DNA of 64,000 bases from Thaumarchaeota archaeon CSP1-1 (GCA_001443365.1 LDXL01000004.1:24001-88000); one strand, 5' to 3'. Shown: positions 46,082 to 54,804, counted from the stretch's first letter. Made by a program: numbers and translations. The notes: generated from the letters alone by a model not told the origin.

Positions 46082-46359
46082 AAAGGAAGATTATATGTCT
46101 TGACAAGTATGAAGCAGAGAAACTTGCTAGTTTAATCTTTATCAAAGAAGGCAAAGAGACGTTTATCACTGAAATTTTGAATATTGTTGACAATGAGATT
46201 ATTGTAAAAATAAAAGATAAATCAGCTCACAGTATTGTATTCAAGGATAATTCCCAAGTAGAAGCTTTTGCAGATTTTATTCAATCAGTACTTGAAAAAG
46301 AACACAAGATTGTTAATACTTTAATTTCTGAGAACGAAATAGAAATCATAAAAGAATAA
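46078..46359 (+). CDS. Small hypothetical protein downstream of trpS
   Basis: A 93-residue soluble protein, beta-rich with a C-terminal helix (FADFIQSVLEKEHKIVNTL). No family recognised. Overlap by 4 bases with trpS indicates translational coupling. Confidence 0.5.
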   Translation: MKRKIICLDKYEAEKLASLIFIKEGKETFITEILNIVDNEIIVKIKDKSAHSIVFKDNSQVEAFADFIQSVLEKEHKIVNTLISENEIEIIKE

Positions 46360-46361
46360 GA

Positions 46362-46691
46362 TTAAACCAATGACTTGTCCATCTCAGAGCTCATTATTTC
46401 TTGAACTTTGAGAAAATAAAGTCTGGTAGAATAAGGCATATTATCTAAATTATTATCAATTATAATTATGAGATATCGTACGGCTCGCTTTGAAATATCG
46501 ATATTAAATTTCATGTGAAGAATTGGATCCTGTTTTACATTTATTTTATCTGTAAGCCAGGGCGGTGCCATCTCTCTTGTTTCATGAATTATTTTCTGAT
46601 ACCAGTAAGCAAGATTTTCAGGATCAAGACCTTCCTTGAGAGTAGTAACATCGTTTCCTATTTTTTTTAGCATGTGATTTATTATGGTCAA
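46362..46691 (-). CDS. Conserved helical protein
   Basis: A 109-residue, all-helical protein. Segments AYWYQKIIHETREMAPPWLTDKI and STRLYFLKVQEIMSSEM are the most distinct. No family recognised; a second ATG at residue 7 is also possible. Confidence 0.5.
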   Translation of the reverse strand: MTIINHMLKKIGNDVTTLKEGLDPENLAYWYQKIIHETREMAPPWLTDKINVKQDPILHMKFNIDISKRAVRYLIIIIDNNLDNMPYSTRLYFLKVQEIMSSEMDKSLV

Positions 46692-46756
46692 GGTTTGGTA
46701 GTTGAGATTTTTTGTTTTATCTCACTTACTCAAAGTTAGACAAGTTATTTGTCAAT

Positions 46757-47221
46757 TCAAGACAAGTTTCCCTCTGGGTCTATCTCTGATTTTTTGATTC
46801 TGGTAGTTGAGATTCGGCTTCCATCTTCAGCTAACACCATTGGAACTATTACAACCTCAACTAAGGGAAGATTTCTTTTCTGTCTCAATTTGTTTAAAAT
46901 ATCTCCCTTGTTACTTGTTTCCTCACTTACCACCAAAGCATCTACCTTTCCTTCAATTGCGGCAGGTCCAAAATCATTTTCAAGCTTGCTTATAGCATAT
47001 GATGAATTTGGAAAGTACTGTTGAATGGTAGATGTGAGGGATTCTAATCTTTTAGAATAATTATTGATAATATTCTTGCCCTTTTTTCCAACAAGCTCAT
47101 CTCCTGCAAGGCCAATTATAACATGTGAAGAAATTGAAAAAGCCTTGGTTAAAAGTGCCATGTGTCCTTTGTGAATAATATCAAAAGTCCCTCCAAGCGC
47201 AACTGTCTCATAATGTGACAT
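46757..47221 (-). CDS. coaD: Phosphopantetheine adenylyltransferase, archaeal type
   Basis: Fourth step of coenzyme A synthesis. ALGGTFDIIHKGHMALL gives the nucleotide loop and the T/HxGH motif, and RISTTRIKKSEID the ISTTRI segment. 154 residues. Archaeal branch, distant from bacterial CoaD. Confidence 0.92.
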   Translation of the reverse strand: MSHYETVALGGTFDIIHKGHMALLTKAFSISSHVIIGLAGDELVGKKGKNIINNYSKRLESLTSTIQQYFPNSSYAISKLENDFGPAAIEGKVDALVVSEETSNKGDILNKLRQKRNLPLVEVVIVPMVLAEDGSRISTTRIKKSEIDPEGNLS

Positions 47222-47254
47222 GATTTAATTTTACAGTCTCTGAAGATAAAGTTA

Positions 47255-48322
47255 CTACTTTACAAGTACAAGTGAAATTGGACCTTTGGAAGCCAGAGGA
47301 ATTGCATTTGGATCCCAAACAAATGTTTCAATAAAATACAATCCATCTTGTTGAGGGGTCCATGGTACTGTGGTAAGTTGTTGTCCGTTAGAATTAAACG
47401 AACCTTCTACCTTTCCAATATATTCAACAAAGGCTTTTTCTCCTGATTGTTTGATTTGTATATAGTAAACATATGGTTGAACTTCAGGTTTTTGATTTGG
47501 TGAATATTGTATAGTTAATTCACTTTGTATGTTAACTGGAGAATTTACCATTAAATCAGGCAATCGATTTCCCTCAGAATCTGTAACAGAGATATCGTTT
47601 ATTGTAACTAGACTAGAAATAAAATCTACAGTAGTTTTTGTCACATCCACAAGACCGCTTGAATAGTCTTTTGATTCTGCAACAATTTTGAAGATAGTGG
47701 CACGCGCATCTCGTGGGACATTAAAATTAAAATCATGCGAGTCTCCAACTTTTATTACATCATCGATTTCTGTTGTGGCAATTCCTAAAACTCTTGGAGG
47801 TGTAAATGGATCATAAGAGATCAGATAAATTTTTGTGTTAGTGCTATTTAGTTTACCGTTATTTGTTATTTTACCAGATAATGATAAGTTTTCACCAATA
47901 TTCAGGTTATCAAGAGCAAAACTCAAAAGTGACTTTTTGTCTGGCGAAGAGCTGAAACCAAGCAGATTAACTGATACATTAGTAATTGCAGAATTTGGAC
48001 TAGGTGATTTTATCATATAGGGCGATTTCCCAAATGGTGGAATTACCTCTAGAATTGTAGTACCAATAGTAGTTTCCAATGGCTTGTCACTATTATCGTC
48101 ATAAAATCCAACCCAAACTTTTACTCCGCTAACGGGAAAGCTTTTGGTGTTTGATACTTCGCCTAGAACTACAGTTGTTCCATCTGCATCTTTGTAGTTG
48201 AAAGGGGCATTGCTGGTGAGAACAATTCCCAAGGTTTGGGGGGTATCAACCTTTTGAGAAAAACTTGTGCTAATTGGAAATAAGGTAAATATCAGAAATA
48301 ATACAAGCAGTACCTTTTTCAT
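47255..48322 (-). CDS. Secreted beta-sandwich protein
   Basis: An exported protein with signal peptide MKKVLLVLFLIFTLFPISTSFS; I chose ATG at 48322 (355 residues) over a start 45 bases earlier, because AGATTAATTG near 48350 is a better-placed TATA box. Three immunoglobulin-like or FxLYD-like domains are suggested by repeated strands (VKVWVGFYDDN, NTKIYLISYDP, YVYYIQIKQSG). No anchor at the C terminus. Likely cell-surface or pseudoperiplasmic; no function known. Confidence 0.65.
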   Translation of the reverse strand: MKKVLLVLFLIFTLFPISTSFSQKVDTPQTLGIVLTSNAPFNYKDADGTTVVLGEVSNTKSFPVSGVKVWVGFYDDNSDKPLETTIGTTILEVIPPFGKSPYMIKSPSPNSAITNVSVNLLGFSSSPDKKSLLSFALDNLNIGENLSLSGKITNNGKLNSTNTKIYLISYDPFTPPRVLGIATTEIDDVIKVGDSHDFNFNVPRDARATIFKIVAESKDYSSGLVDVTKTTVDFISSLVTINDISVTDSEGNRLPDLMVNSPVNIQSELTIQYSPNQKPEVQPYVYYIQIKQSGEKAFVEYIGKVEGSFNSNGQQLTTVPWTPQQDGLYFIETFVWDPNAIPLASKGPISLVLVK

Positions 48323-48451
48323 ATAGAAACGATTGACAGAGGCAATTAATCTTGTAGAATATATCATAATGTCAACAAGGTGGATAGGAAGGTTTTACCT
48401 ATTACTACTCTTTAGGAAAATAAGAAAAAGATGTTTAAAGATTGGAGAATT

Positions 48452-48559
48452 TTATCTTCGTTTTTTCATAGCAGTAATAGCTAGCCAATAAACTAAGCCG
48501 GGAGCTAATCCAACTATAAGAGGAATCCATACGGGCCATCCGTCTGCTGCTGTTGCCAT
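48452..48559 (-). CDS. 35-residue membrane peptide
   Basis: ATG at 48559 gives MATAADGWPVWIPLIVGLAPGLVYWLAITAMKKRR: one membrane helix and a basic end. Such single-helix peptides are typical accessory parts of membrane complexes. Partner not known. Confidence 0.6.
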   Translation of the reverse strand: MATAADGWPVWIPLIVGLAPGLVYWLAITAMKKRR

Positions 48560-48684
48560 GAGAAATTGCTCTACCCTATCATATTTAAATCCATCTTAGA
48601 GTTTTAAACGCGAAAATGATCGCTTAGATGTAAAACCAATTCTCACTAGAGTTATTTTGGAAAGAAATTATTGAAAATGAAAAA

Positions 48685-48758
48685 TGGACTGAAGGGGATT
48701 TGAACCCCTGACCCCTCGCGTGCAAGGCGAGTATTCTACCAGTCTGAACTATCAGCCC
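48685..48758 (-). tRNA. tRNA-Ala (TGC)
   Basis: Minus strand. Acceptor GGGCTGA/TCAGTCC, discriminator A; anticodon stem CTCGC/GCGAG with loop CTTGCAC, anticodon TGC. T-arm GGGGTTCAAATCCCC. No intron. 74 bases. Confidence 0.95.
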
Positions 48759-48843
48759 ATGGGTTGGATGATTGGCGTGTGGATTTTAATTGTTCTCTTC
48801 TTCGTTTGGCAAAGATTTTATTTCCAATAAAGCAGATTTTTTT

Positions 48844-49404
48844 ATGGTACTGTTAGAATCGCAAGTAAAACTAAAAACTAGAGATCATGCTCCTGATTTT
48901 GAATTATTAGGAATAGATGACAAAAAACATTCCTTAAATGATTACAAAGGCTACAAGGGTTTACTTGTTATTTTCATGTGTAACCACTGTCCATATGTAA
49001 AGGCAAAAATTAAAGCAATAAACGAAGTTCACGAAAAGTTCAAAGACAAAATTGCAGTGATTGGAATTAACAGCAATGATCCAATTAACTATCCTGATGA
49101 TAGTTTTGAGAATATGAAAAAAGTAGCAAAAGAAAAGGGCATAAAGTTTGATTATCTAGTGGATGAAACTCAAGAAATTGCTCAAAAATATGGAGCAATA
49201 TGTACACCTGACCCATTTCTCTTTGATAAAGAAAAGAGGCTTATCTTTCATGGCAGAATTGATAACGCAATGAAACCAGAAGATACTGCTACTGAAAAGA
49301 CCATGATAAACAATATTGAGAAATTTCTTTCTGGAGAAAAAATCAAAAAAGATTTTGATCCCTCCATTGGTTGCTCAATAAAATGGAAAGAACAGCAAAC
49401 TTAA
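48844..49404 (+). CDS. Thioredoxin-fold protein, AhpC/TSA type
   Basis: A 186-residue peroxiredoxin-like protein: HAPDFELLGIDDKKHSL, LLVIFMCNHCPYVKA with CNHC in place of the usual CxxC, and a closing thioredoxin fold TPDPFLFDKEKRLIFHGRID. Two cysteines spaced CxxC suit thiol exchange. I chose ATG at 48844 since the family starts there; an upstream ATG at 48790 adds 18 unrelated residues. Confidence 0.85.
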   Translation: MVLLESQVKLKTRDHAPDFELLGIDDKKHSLNDYKGYKGLLVIFMCNHCPYVKAKIKAINEVHEKFKDKIAVIGINSNDPINYPDDSFENMKKVAKEKGIKFDYLVDETQEIAQKYGAICTPDPFLFDKEKRLIFHGRIDNAMKPEDTATEKTMINNIEKFLSGEKIKKDFDPSIGCSIKWKEQQT

Positions 49405-49430
49405 ATGAGCTGGCTCTTGAAAAATTTTCA

Positions 49431-49518
49431 GGGCCGGTAGCTCAGCTTGGCTGGAGCGTTCGACTGATAAACTTATTCAGACATCGAAAGGTCGTGAGTT
49501 CGAATCTCACTCGGCCCA
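49431..49518 (+). tRNA. tRNA-Ile (GAT) with intron
   Basis: Acceptor GGGCCGG/TCGGCCC with discriminator A49518. Anticodon stem TTCGA/TCGAA. Loop CTGATA+A has anticodon GAT (49466-49468). A 13-base intron (about 49470-49482) follows position 37, the standard site. Spliced length 75 bases. Confidence 0.92.
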
Positions 49519-49529
49519 TGTTTGATTTT

Positions 49530-50426
49530 TTAGGGTATAGAATGCTCAAATGTTGTTTCTGACCATTGTAGTACAGTTTCTAAATTATCTGCAATCAAAT
49601 CTGCCTTTGCAAGAGTATTTTTTTTGATCTTGCTGCAAAGTACCAGATTAAGATTTTTTCCAAATTTTTCTTTCACAGAATTTACAGCTTGAGAGAAAAA
49701 CTTCAAACCTTCATCTGTCTCAGAGAATATGACAATTATCATTATTCCGTTCTTTTTCGTCCAAACCTTTCCGAGGAATTGCTGCAAATCCAAATCAAAA
49801 ATTACATCAATAGCATCAGACATATCACCAAGTGACGAAACATTCCACCCCTCAGAATGAAATGATGCAGAGGCTGATTCTGCAATTAAAGCACTCTTGG
49901 AATCTGCAGAAATTATGATAACATTTTTTCTTGGATTAATTTCTGTAGTTATAAGATTAAGCATTTGAATTGAGCTAGATATTATTTGGCCGAGTAGTTT
50001 TTCTTCTGATTTACTAATTTTTCCCTGCTCAAAAAGTTCTTGAACAGATTCAATAGCTGGAAGGATTACTTCAGTCATTAATTTTGTAGTATTTGCATTA
50101 GAATGAATACAGTTTCGAATTAAGTTGTATACTTTTTGTTCATTTATTGAAGTTAGCAATTCTAGGTATTTTGTTTTAACATGAAAATAATCATCAGGAA
50201 ATTCAAATTGTTCTGTACCTTCTTCTATAAACCATAAATTAACATTACCAATATTTTTTTGTCGGAGCATGCCTTCAGTTGCAAAGATGTTAAGATACTT
50301 TGTCATGGTAACTCGATTTATTCCTAGTTTTTCTGAAATCTCAACTCCTGAAAGTCCAGTTTTAGAATTTGATAGAACCTCAACGAGTTTTTGTTTGAGG
50401 TCTTGTGTTTGATATCCTTTTGCCAT
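49530..50426 (-). CDS. HTH regulator with B12-regulator-like architecture
   Basis: A 298-residue protein. Residues 1-75: winged helix (LSGVEISEKLGINRVTMTKYLNIFATEGML). Residues about 80-165: a helical cap with VILPAIESVQELFEQGKISKSEEKLLGQII, very like the cap domain of cobalamin-binding regulators. Residues 167-298: a Rossmann-like domain (NVIIISADSKSALIAESASASFHSEGWNVSSLG). The cobalamin DxHxxG motif is not present, so it may bind another small molecule or none. Gene is alone. Confidence 0.65.
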   Translation of the reverse strand: MAKGYQTQDLKQKLVEVLSNSKTGLSGVEISEKLGINRVTMTKYLNIFATEGMLRQKNIGNVNLWFIEEGTEQFEFPDDYFHVKTKYLELLTSINEQKVYNLIRNCIHSNANTTKLMTEVILPAIESVQELFEQGKISKSEEKLLGQIISSSIQMLNLITTEINPRKNVIIISADSKSALIAESASASFHSEGWNVSSLGDMSDAIDVIFDLDLQQFLGKVWTKKNGIMIIVIFSETDEGLKFFSQAVNSVKEKFGKNLNLVLCSKIKKNTLAKADLIADNLETVLQWSETTFEHSIP

Positions 50427-50544
50427 ACAACTTTAGATTTTTAGTATAGTATAAAGTCTAATTCTCATTTACTCTTATGGTTATCACCTGAAAGAATAAA
50501 CATTAAATACTTGAGTACTTTAATGTACGGTAAGATTAGGTAAA

Positions 50545-50931
50545 ATGCCAAAAGCTGGATTCAAATCAATAACCATATCTGAAGAAGTTTACGATAAGTT
50601 CTTCGATGTATATCAGAAGAATAAACCAGAACTCATCATGAAAGGTGTCAATAGTTTTGCAGGTTACATTACATATACGCTAGAAGATATGATGCTAAAG
50701 GACAAGACGTTTGCAAGATATGCCCCCAAACTTGAAAAGATCTCCGTAGATGATGATAGAGTAATAATTAAAGACAATATCAAAAACAGAATTGCTGAGG
50801 TTACTATCCAGAGGGGCGAGCTTTATTGCCAGCTATGTGAAGATAAGAATTGCTTCCATATTGGATTTGTATTTTCACTTCCTGATGTTTACGAAGTTTT
50901 GAATTCTAAGGGAATAAGACACCCAAAATAA
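50545..50931 (+). CDS. Conserved protein with Cys/His C terminus
   Basis: A 128-residue protein. The start (KSITISEEVYDKFFDVY) has the look of a ribbon-helix-helix DNA-binding segment. The end has LYCQLCEDKNCFHIGF, with Cys-x2-Cys-x4-Cys-x-His apt for zinc. ATG at 50545, about 25-30 bases after TTTAATGTAC. I do not recognise the family. Confidence 0.6.
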   Translation: MPKAGFKSITISEEVYDKFFDVYQKNKPELIMKGVNSFAGYITYTLEDMMLKDKTFARYAPKLEKISVDDDRVIIKDNIKNRIAEVTIQRGELYCQLCEDKNCFHIGFVFSLPDVYEVLNSKGIRHPK

Positions 50932-50936
50932 GAGAG

Positions 50937-51055
50937 TGGAGGAGGTGGGATTCGAACCCACGAACCCCTAAGAGACGAGATCACCCATTTTTTGATCTTA
51001 AGTCTCGCGTGTCCAAAAGCAAAAGCTTTCTTTGGCCAGGCTTGACTACTCCTCC
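50937..51055 (-). tRNA. tRNA-Leu (TAA) with two introns
   Basis: Minus strand. Acceptor GGAGGAG/CTCCTCC, discriminator A; long variable arm; T-arm GTGGG/CCCAC. Anticodon TAA (51000-50998). A 15-base intron (50982-50996) at 37/38. A second of 19 bases (51011-51029) lies in the D-arm between positions about 24 and 25; it fits bulge-helix-bulge exactly, with helix CCAA/TTGG, bulges AGA and ACA, inner hairpin AAGC-TTTT-GCTT. Spliced: GTC...GAC D-stem, 85 bases. Confidence 0.92.
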
Positions 51056-51150
51056 ACCAGAATTGCTAAAATTAATTCGAAATTTAACAGTTTAGTGTTT
51101 TCTAAGAAGATAATCAAAATTATAAAGAGTCACTAGAGTCAGAAGTGCAT

Positions 51151-51224
51151 GCTTCGATAGCTCAGCCTGGTAGAGCGTTACCTTGGTAAGGTAAAGGTCG
51201 CGGGTTCAATTCCCGCTCGGAGCT
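51151..51224 (+). tRNA. tRNA-Thr (GGT)
   Basis: Acceptor GCTTCGA/TCGGAGC with one G-T pair, discriminator T. Anticodon stem TTACC/GGTAA with loop TTGGTAA gives GGT. No intron. 74 bases. Confidence 0.95.
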
Positions 51225-51395
51225 TACTATTTTCAGTAATTTTGTTAGTAATACCATTTTTCCATCAAAGGTAATTCTACTTTAAAAAATGAGAAATTGA
51301 AAAAATGACGCTTATTCTCTTGCACTTGGCTTTCTGGAGATTGTAAATCTTGCATTTTTTATTGATAAGTAGAGTTGAGAGATAAGTATGAGGAC

Positions 51396-51409
51396 TGCAT
51401 TGCAATGCA
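51396..51409. promoter_or_regulatory. 14-base perfect palindrome, possible operator
   Basis: TGCATTGCAATGCA reads the same on both strands. It lies 40 bases before the start of the membrane-anchored protein at 51449 and about 25 bases before TATA-like CATATATAA (51438-51446). A dimeric regulator might bind here. Confidence 0.3.
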
Positions 51410-51448
51410 TTCCTACTATATTTATGAAAGATTATCATATATAAAAAA

Positions 51449-51694
51449 ATGGCAAAGTATTTCATATATGCAGGTATAGCTGTAGGAGTTGCTGCATTAG
51501 CAGGAATAATGGTTTTTGGGACAGCATCTCAGCAAGATCGTATACCTGACTCAGCAGTTCCAGCACCGGCTACTCTTGAAGGTTCGTTCTCATCACCCTC
51601 AGGTTTGGGAGCTGAGCTAAACAAGGAAAAATGGCGTGAGGATCCTTTTGCAGATGAAGCAGCTGAAGTTAAGGCAAAACTTGGATTAGGATAA
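51449..51694 (+). CDS. Small exported/anchored protein
   Basis: An 81-residue protein with an N-terminal helix MAKYFIYAGIAVGVAALAGIMVF, a Pro/Ala/Ser linker and a charged end (WREDPFADEAAEVKAKLG). It is anchored or released by signal peptidase. No family recognised. The T-rich stretch after it suggests a separate transcript. Confidence 0.6.
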   Translation: MAKYFIYAGIAVGVAALAGIMVFGTASQQDRIPDSAVPAPATLEGSFSSPSGLGAELNKEKWREDPFADEAAEVKAKLGLG

Positions 51695-51699
51695 CACCG

Positions 51700-51724
51700 T
51701 CTCTTTTTTTATTTTTTTATTTGT
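51700..51724 (+). terminator. T-rich terminator
   Basis: Runs of T (7, 7 and others) directly follow the stop of the 51449 gene. Oligo-T tracts end transcription in archaea. Confidence 0.5.
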
Positions 51725-51963
51725 CTAATGAACATTAGTATGTTTTTCATTTTTCATATTGTAAAGTGATTTAGAGAAATTAAAATCTCTATTTAGGATT
51801 CACAAAATTAATTCGAATCTCCTTTTGATTGCTGAACTTTAAAGGAAATTTATGCACTAAGTTTAAAAAAATCCAAATTTAGGTTTGGCTTTTCTAGCTT
51901 TATTTCAATTTCTGATATTCTAAACCAAAGTTTTCAAACATTGCGTCAACTAAACTTGCTAGT

Positions 51964-52826
51964 CTAATAATTTTTTATTAAAAGCTCAGAGTGTCCTGTT
52001 CTCTTTTTAGAGTCAGAGTTTATTGCTCTGTTTGCTTCAATTTCTTCAACGTCCCATCTTGAGGAGGGAAAAAGTTCTTGTACTTTTTCTGAGTTTGAAT
52101 TTGATAACATTACCATGCATCCTATAGAATTTAATTTTTCAGACAGTTTTGCAAGGCGTTTTAAATCCTGATAAGAGAAATCTCTATTTGTGTAACTAGT
52201 AAAATTTGCAGTTTTGCTAACAGGTTGATATGGAGGATCAAAATAAATAAAATTTCCTTTTTTGACATCATTAATAATAGAAGAAAAATCCCTGCATTTG
52301 ATAGAAATATTTTCAGATCTTAAAACCTGATTTACAGCAAAGAGATTTTCTTTGTTTACAATGTTAGGATTTGTGTATCTGCCTAGTGGGACATTAAATT
52401 TTCCCTTGCTGTTTACTCTATACAATCCATTAAAACATGTCTTATTAAGAAAAAGTAGTCTTGAGACTTTTTCTACTTGGCTTTTTGGACTTGATTCTCT
52501 TACAGAATAATAGTATGATTTTGAATCTTTGAAATATTTTTCTGAATGATTTTGTAGAGATTTAATGATCTCGTTAATTTTATCACGTATAGTTACATAG
52601 GATAAAATTAAATCAGAATTCAATCTGAAACTTGACATTTTAGATCTGGTTTTTTGTAAAGTAGGTGAAAGAGTAGGGCACCACCACCTAGGAATGGTTC
52701 AAAATATGTATCAAATTTCTTTGGTAGATGTTTTGTTAGCTCTGGTATTAGTTGCCTTTTTCCTCCTGCCCATTTTACAAATGGTTTTGGTGGCGAAAGT
52801 AGAACCTGACCATAGTACTGTTTCAC
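51964..52826 (-). CDS. dam: DNA adenine methylase (Dam, D12 class), frameshifted
   Basis: An N6-adenine methyltransferase. The first part (52620-52826) has the SAM loop [13 protein letters not shown] and [12 protein letters not shown]; the second (from 52638) has [13 protein letters not shown] with catalytic DPPY. The first frame stops at CQVSD-TGA, while the correct continuation [10 protein letters not shown] is in the next frame; one added T near 52622 joins them. The end may also be altered, as coding-like residues continue past the stop in another frame. A lone methylase, with no restriction enzyme nearby. Confidence 0.82.
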
Positions 52827-52960
52827 TTGCGATGATCTTGAAGTACTTTATTGAGAAAATAAAGTTGGAAAAAATTACAAGATGTACAATATTTTTTAAT
52901 CTAGTTTCTTGATGAAAATAAATCAGGCATAAAATTTTCTATAAAGTTCAGTTAGTGAAC

Positions 52961-52980
52961 TAAAATGAAAAGGAAAAGGT
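52961..52980 (-). terminator. T-rich terminator after amoA
   Basis: On the coding strand, ACCTTTTCCTTTTCATTTTA follows the amoA stop by about 10 bases. Confidence 0.5.
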
Positions 52981-52988
52981 TGTGGGAT

Positions 52989-53639
52989 TTAGTCCCATTT
53001 TGACCAAGCTGCCATCCATCTATACGTCCACGTGTTAAGTTTACAACCTAACGCGGCAAACGTAACCGACAACACAGCACCAGCACCTGCGCCAAGCGCG
53101 ACGGGACTGTTGTAGAACTTTCCTACCTGTGGTTCTATCGGTGTCATATATGGTGGTAACGTGGGTCTTGGATACTTGAATGCAGTCTCTAGCGGATCTG
53201 CTACCGTGATCAAATTTACCATGTTGAATAGCGGTAACGACATTCCGACCATGACTCCACCAAACAGTATGAGTGAGTGCTTGTTCTTCTTTGTAGCCCA
53301 ATACGCCAAGTCCAACAACATTGCTGATGGAATCCATACTGGGGTGACAATGAAGTCATATGGATAACCTAGTGCAAACCATGCGCCTTTTGCTACCCAG
53401 GTATACACTGTCATGATTAATCCGTAATATGTTGCTGTTCCTGGAACACCCGTAAATGTAAGGTAGTAGACTGCTCCTACCGTAAGCATCAATGTTTGCG
53501 ATATAGAGAATACTACAAATGATGTCCAAGCCCAATCTGTGTAGAAGATATAATCTCCTGCATTAATTGTTAGTAGAGTTGAGTTGACTGCGACTACTAC
53601 TATGAATAAGTAGTGTGTACATCGTCTAAGCCAGACCAT
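52989..53639 (-). CDS. amoA: Ammonia monooxygenase subunit A
   Basis: Membrane part of the archaeal ammonia monooxygenase that oxidises ammonia to hydroxylamine. 216 residues, with five or six membrane helices. WLRRCTHYLFIVVVAVNS at the start, YYGLIMTVYTWVAKGAWFALGYPYDF in the middle and WTYRWMAAWSKWD at the end are typical of group I.1a archaeal AmoA. Transcribed from its own TATA box, the last of three minus-strand amo genes. Confidence 0.99.
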   Translation of the reverse strand: MVWLRRCTHYLFIVVVAVNSTLLTINAGDYIFYTDWAWTSFVVFSISQTLMLTVGAVYYLTFTGVPGTATYYGLIMTVYTWVAKGAWFALGYPYDFIVTPVWIPSAMLLDLAYWATKKNKHSLILFGGVMVGMSLPLFNMVNLITVADPLETAFKYPRPTLPPYMTPIEPQVGKFYNSPVALGAGAGAVLSVTFAALGCKLNTWTYRWMAAWSKWD

Positions 53640-53660
53640 TATCAGGTAGATGATAGGGTC

Positions 53661-53672
53661 AGTATATAAAAT
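53661..53672 (-). promoter_or_regulatory. amoA TATA box
   Basis: TTTTATATACT on the coding strand, centred about 28 bases before the ATG at 53639, indicating a short or absent leader. Confidence 0.7.
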
Positions 53673-53744
53673 TTTAGAAGATTATCGATCTTGTACATAG
53701 TAGAGATCTAGAAAAATGAAAAAAGTAGGAACGATTTACGTTTC

Positions 53745-54107
53745 TTAGAAACCGACGTATAACGATATTAAGACCGTTATTACAGCAACTGCTGCAACTA
53801 CTCCGCCAACTATTCCATTGCTGTTCTTTCTGGTACCTTCTTCCATTACTTTGACACAGAAGATGTAACCAATTGACTCAATAATTGTCAAGACAATGAA
53901 AGCATAGTGACCACTGTTTGTTGGATATGCCCATGGATAATAGAAGTATCCTGCGGCAGTTCCGCCAAAGGTAGCTAACCAAGCTGCAATGTATGAAATC
54001 GTTATCATGCCGGTCATGTTTTCGACACGACGGCCGATCATTCTTTCGACGTCGGCACTTGTTCCGCCTCCGCCGCCCGCTGAACCAAATCCCTTCGGTA
54101 GAGTCAT
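53745..54107 (-). CDS. amoX: Ammonia monooxygenase subunit X
   Basis: A 120-residue membrane protein found only beside archaeal amo genes; reported as a subunit of the enzyme complex. A Gly-rich start (GFGSAGGGGG), then three membrane helices (about 33-53, 66-85 and 98-118). It lies between amoC and amoA, each with its own TATA box. Confidence 0.95.
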   Translation of the reverse strand: MTLPKGFGSAGGGGGTSADVERMIGRRVENMTGMITISYIAAWLATFGGTAAGYFYYPWAYPTNSGHYAFIVLTIIESIGYIFCVKVMEEGTRKNSNGIVGGVVAAVAVITVLISLYVGF

Positions 54108-54128
54108 TTGGGTTTATACTATTGAGAA

Positions 54129-54139
54129 TACTTTTAAGT
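54129..54139 (-). promoter_or_regulatory. amoX TATA box
   Basis: CTTAAAAGTA on the coding strand, about 27 bases before the ATG at 54107. Confidence 0.55.
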
Positions 54140-54221
54140 CTTTCTTAAATTCTCAGCCTAGTTCGATCTAAGGGTTTTATATAAAAAGAGAAAAAAGTGC
54201 GATGATTCGCATCCTTTTTGT

Positions 54222-54791
54222 TTATGGAATGGATCTGCTGTACAGTTTGCCTTCTAAGGCCATCTTGTACATTTCAGCAACATAGGGGTTTTCACCTGGT
54301 GTTTCTGCGCCAAGTTCAACCAGTCTTGCATATACTCTTACTACGTAAGCAAGAGCGCCCATAAAGGCTACTACAACACCCATGTTAAACATCCAATGAT
54401 TTGGTACTGCAAAGATTTCCTCTACAAACCAAAAGTGCCACATCTCATTGACTCCAATTGTAAACATGGTTGCAAGATAACCTAGAATAGTCATCTTCAG
54501 ACCAGTGTTCATTGAGTTGTTTGGACCTCTGAGAACTGGTACTCTTCTATCATAGATTGCAGCAGCACCCCATCCGAGTGGCAGAGTAATGAAGTGTGAA
54601 TATAGCCACCAGTGAGCTGGAGTAAATGCACTATCTCTGATAGAGGTTTGATGTAGAGAACCGTCAACAAAGTTGTCGACTTCTACCGATGCAGCAGTTG
54701 ATCCCATAGCGATAATGATAAGCCAGATCTTTTTTAGTCTCTGGATTTCGACCTCTTTGGGAATTAGTGCCGGCATTTGTGCCATAGCCAT
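54222..54791 (-). CDS. amoC: Ammonia monooxygenase subunit C
   Basis: Membrane subunit thought to carry a copper site of the enzyme. 189 residues; DNFVDGSLHQTSIRDSAFTPAHWWLYSHFITLPLGWGA and the later NEMWHFWFVEEIF carry the Asp/His ligand set typical of the family. Gene order amoC-amoX-amoA and divergent amoB is that of marine-type archaea. Confidence 0.98.
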   Translation of the reverse strand: MAMAQMPALIPKEVEIQRLKKIWLIIIAMGSTAASVEVDNFVDGSLHQTSIRDSAFTPAHWWLYSHFITLPLGWGAAAIYDRRVPVLRGPNNSMNTGLKMTILGYLATMFTIGVNEMWHFWFVEEIFAVPNHWMFNMGVVVAFMGALAYVVRVYARLVELGAETPGENPYVAEMYKMALEGKLYSRSIP

Positions 54792-54804
54792 ACTATACTT
54801 AATT

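Noticed and set aside
52620-52826. Separate short methylase fragment gene
   Set aside because: It carries the SAM-binding motif missing from the next frame, so both are one gene.
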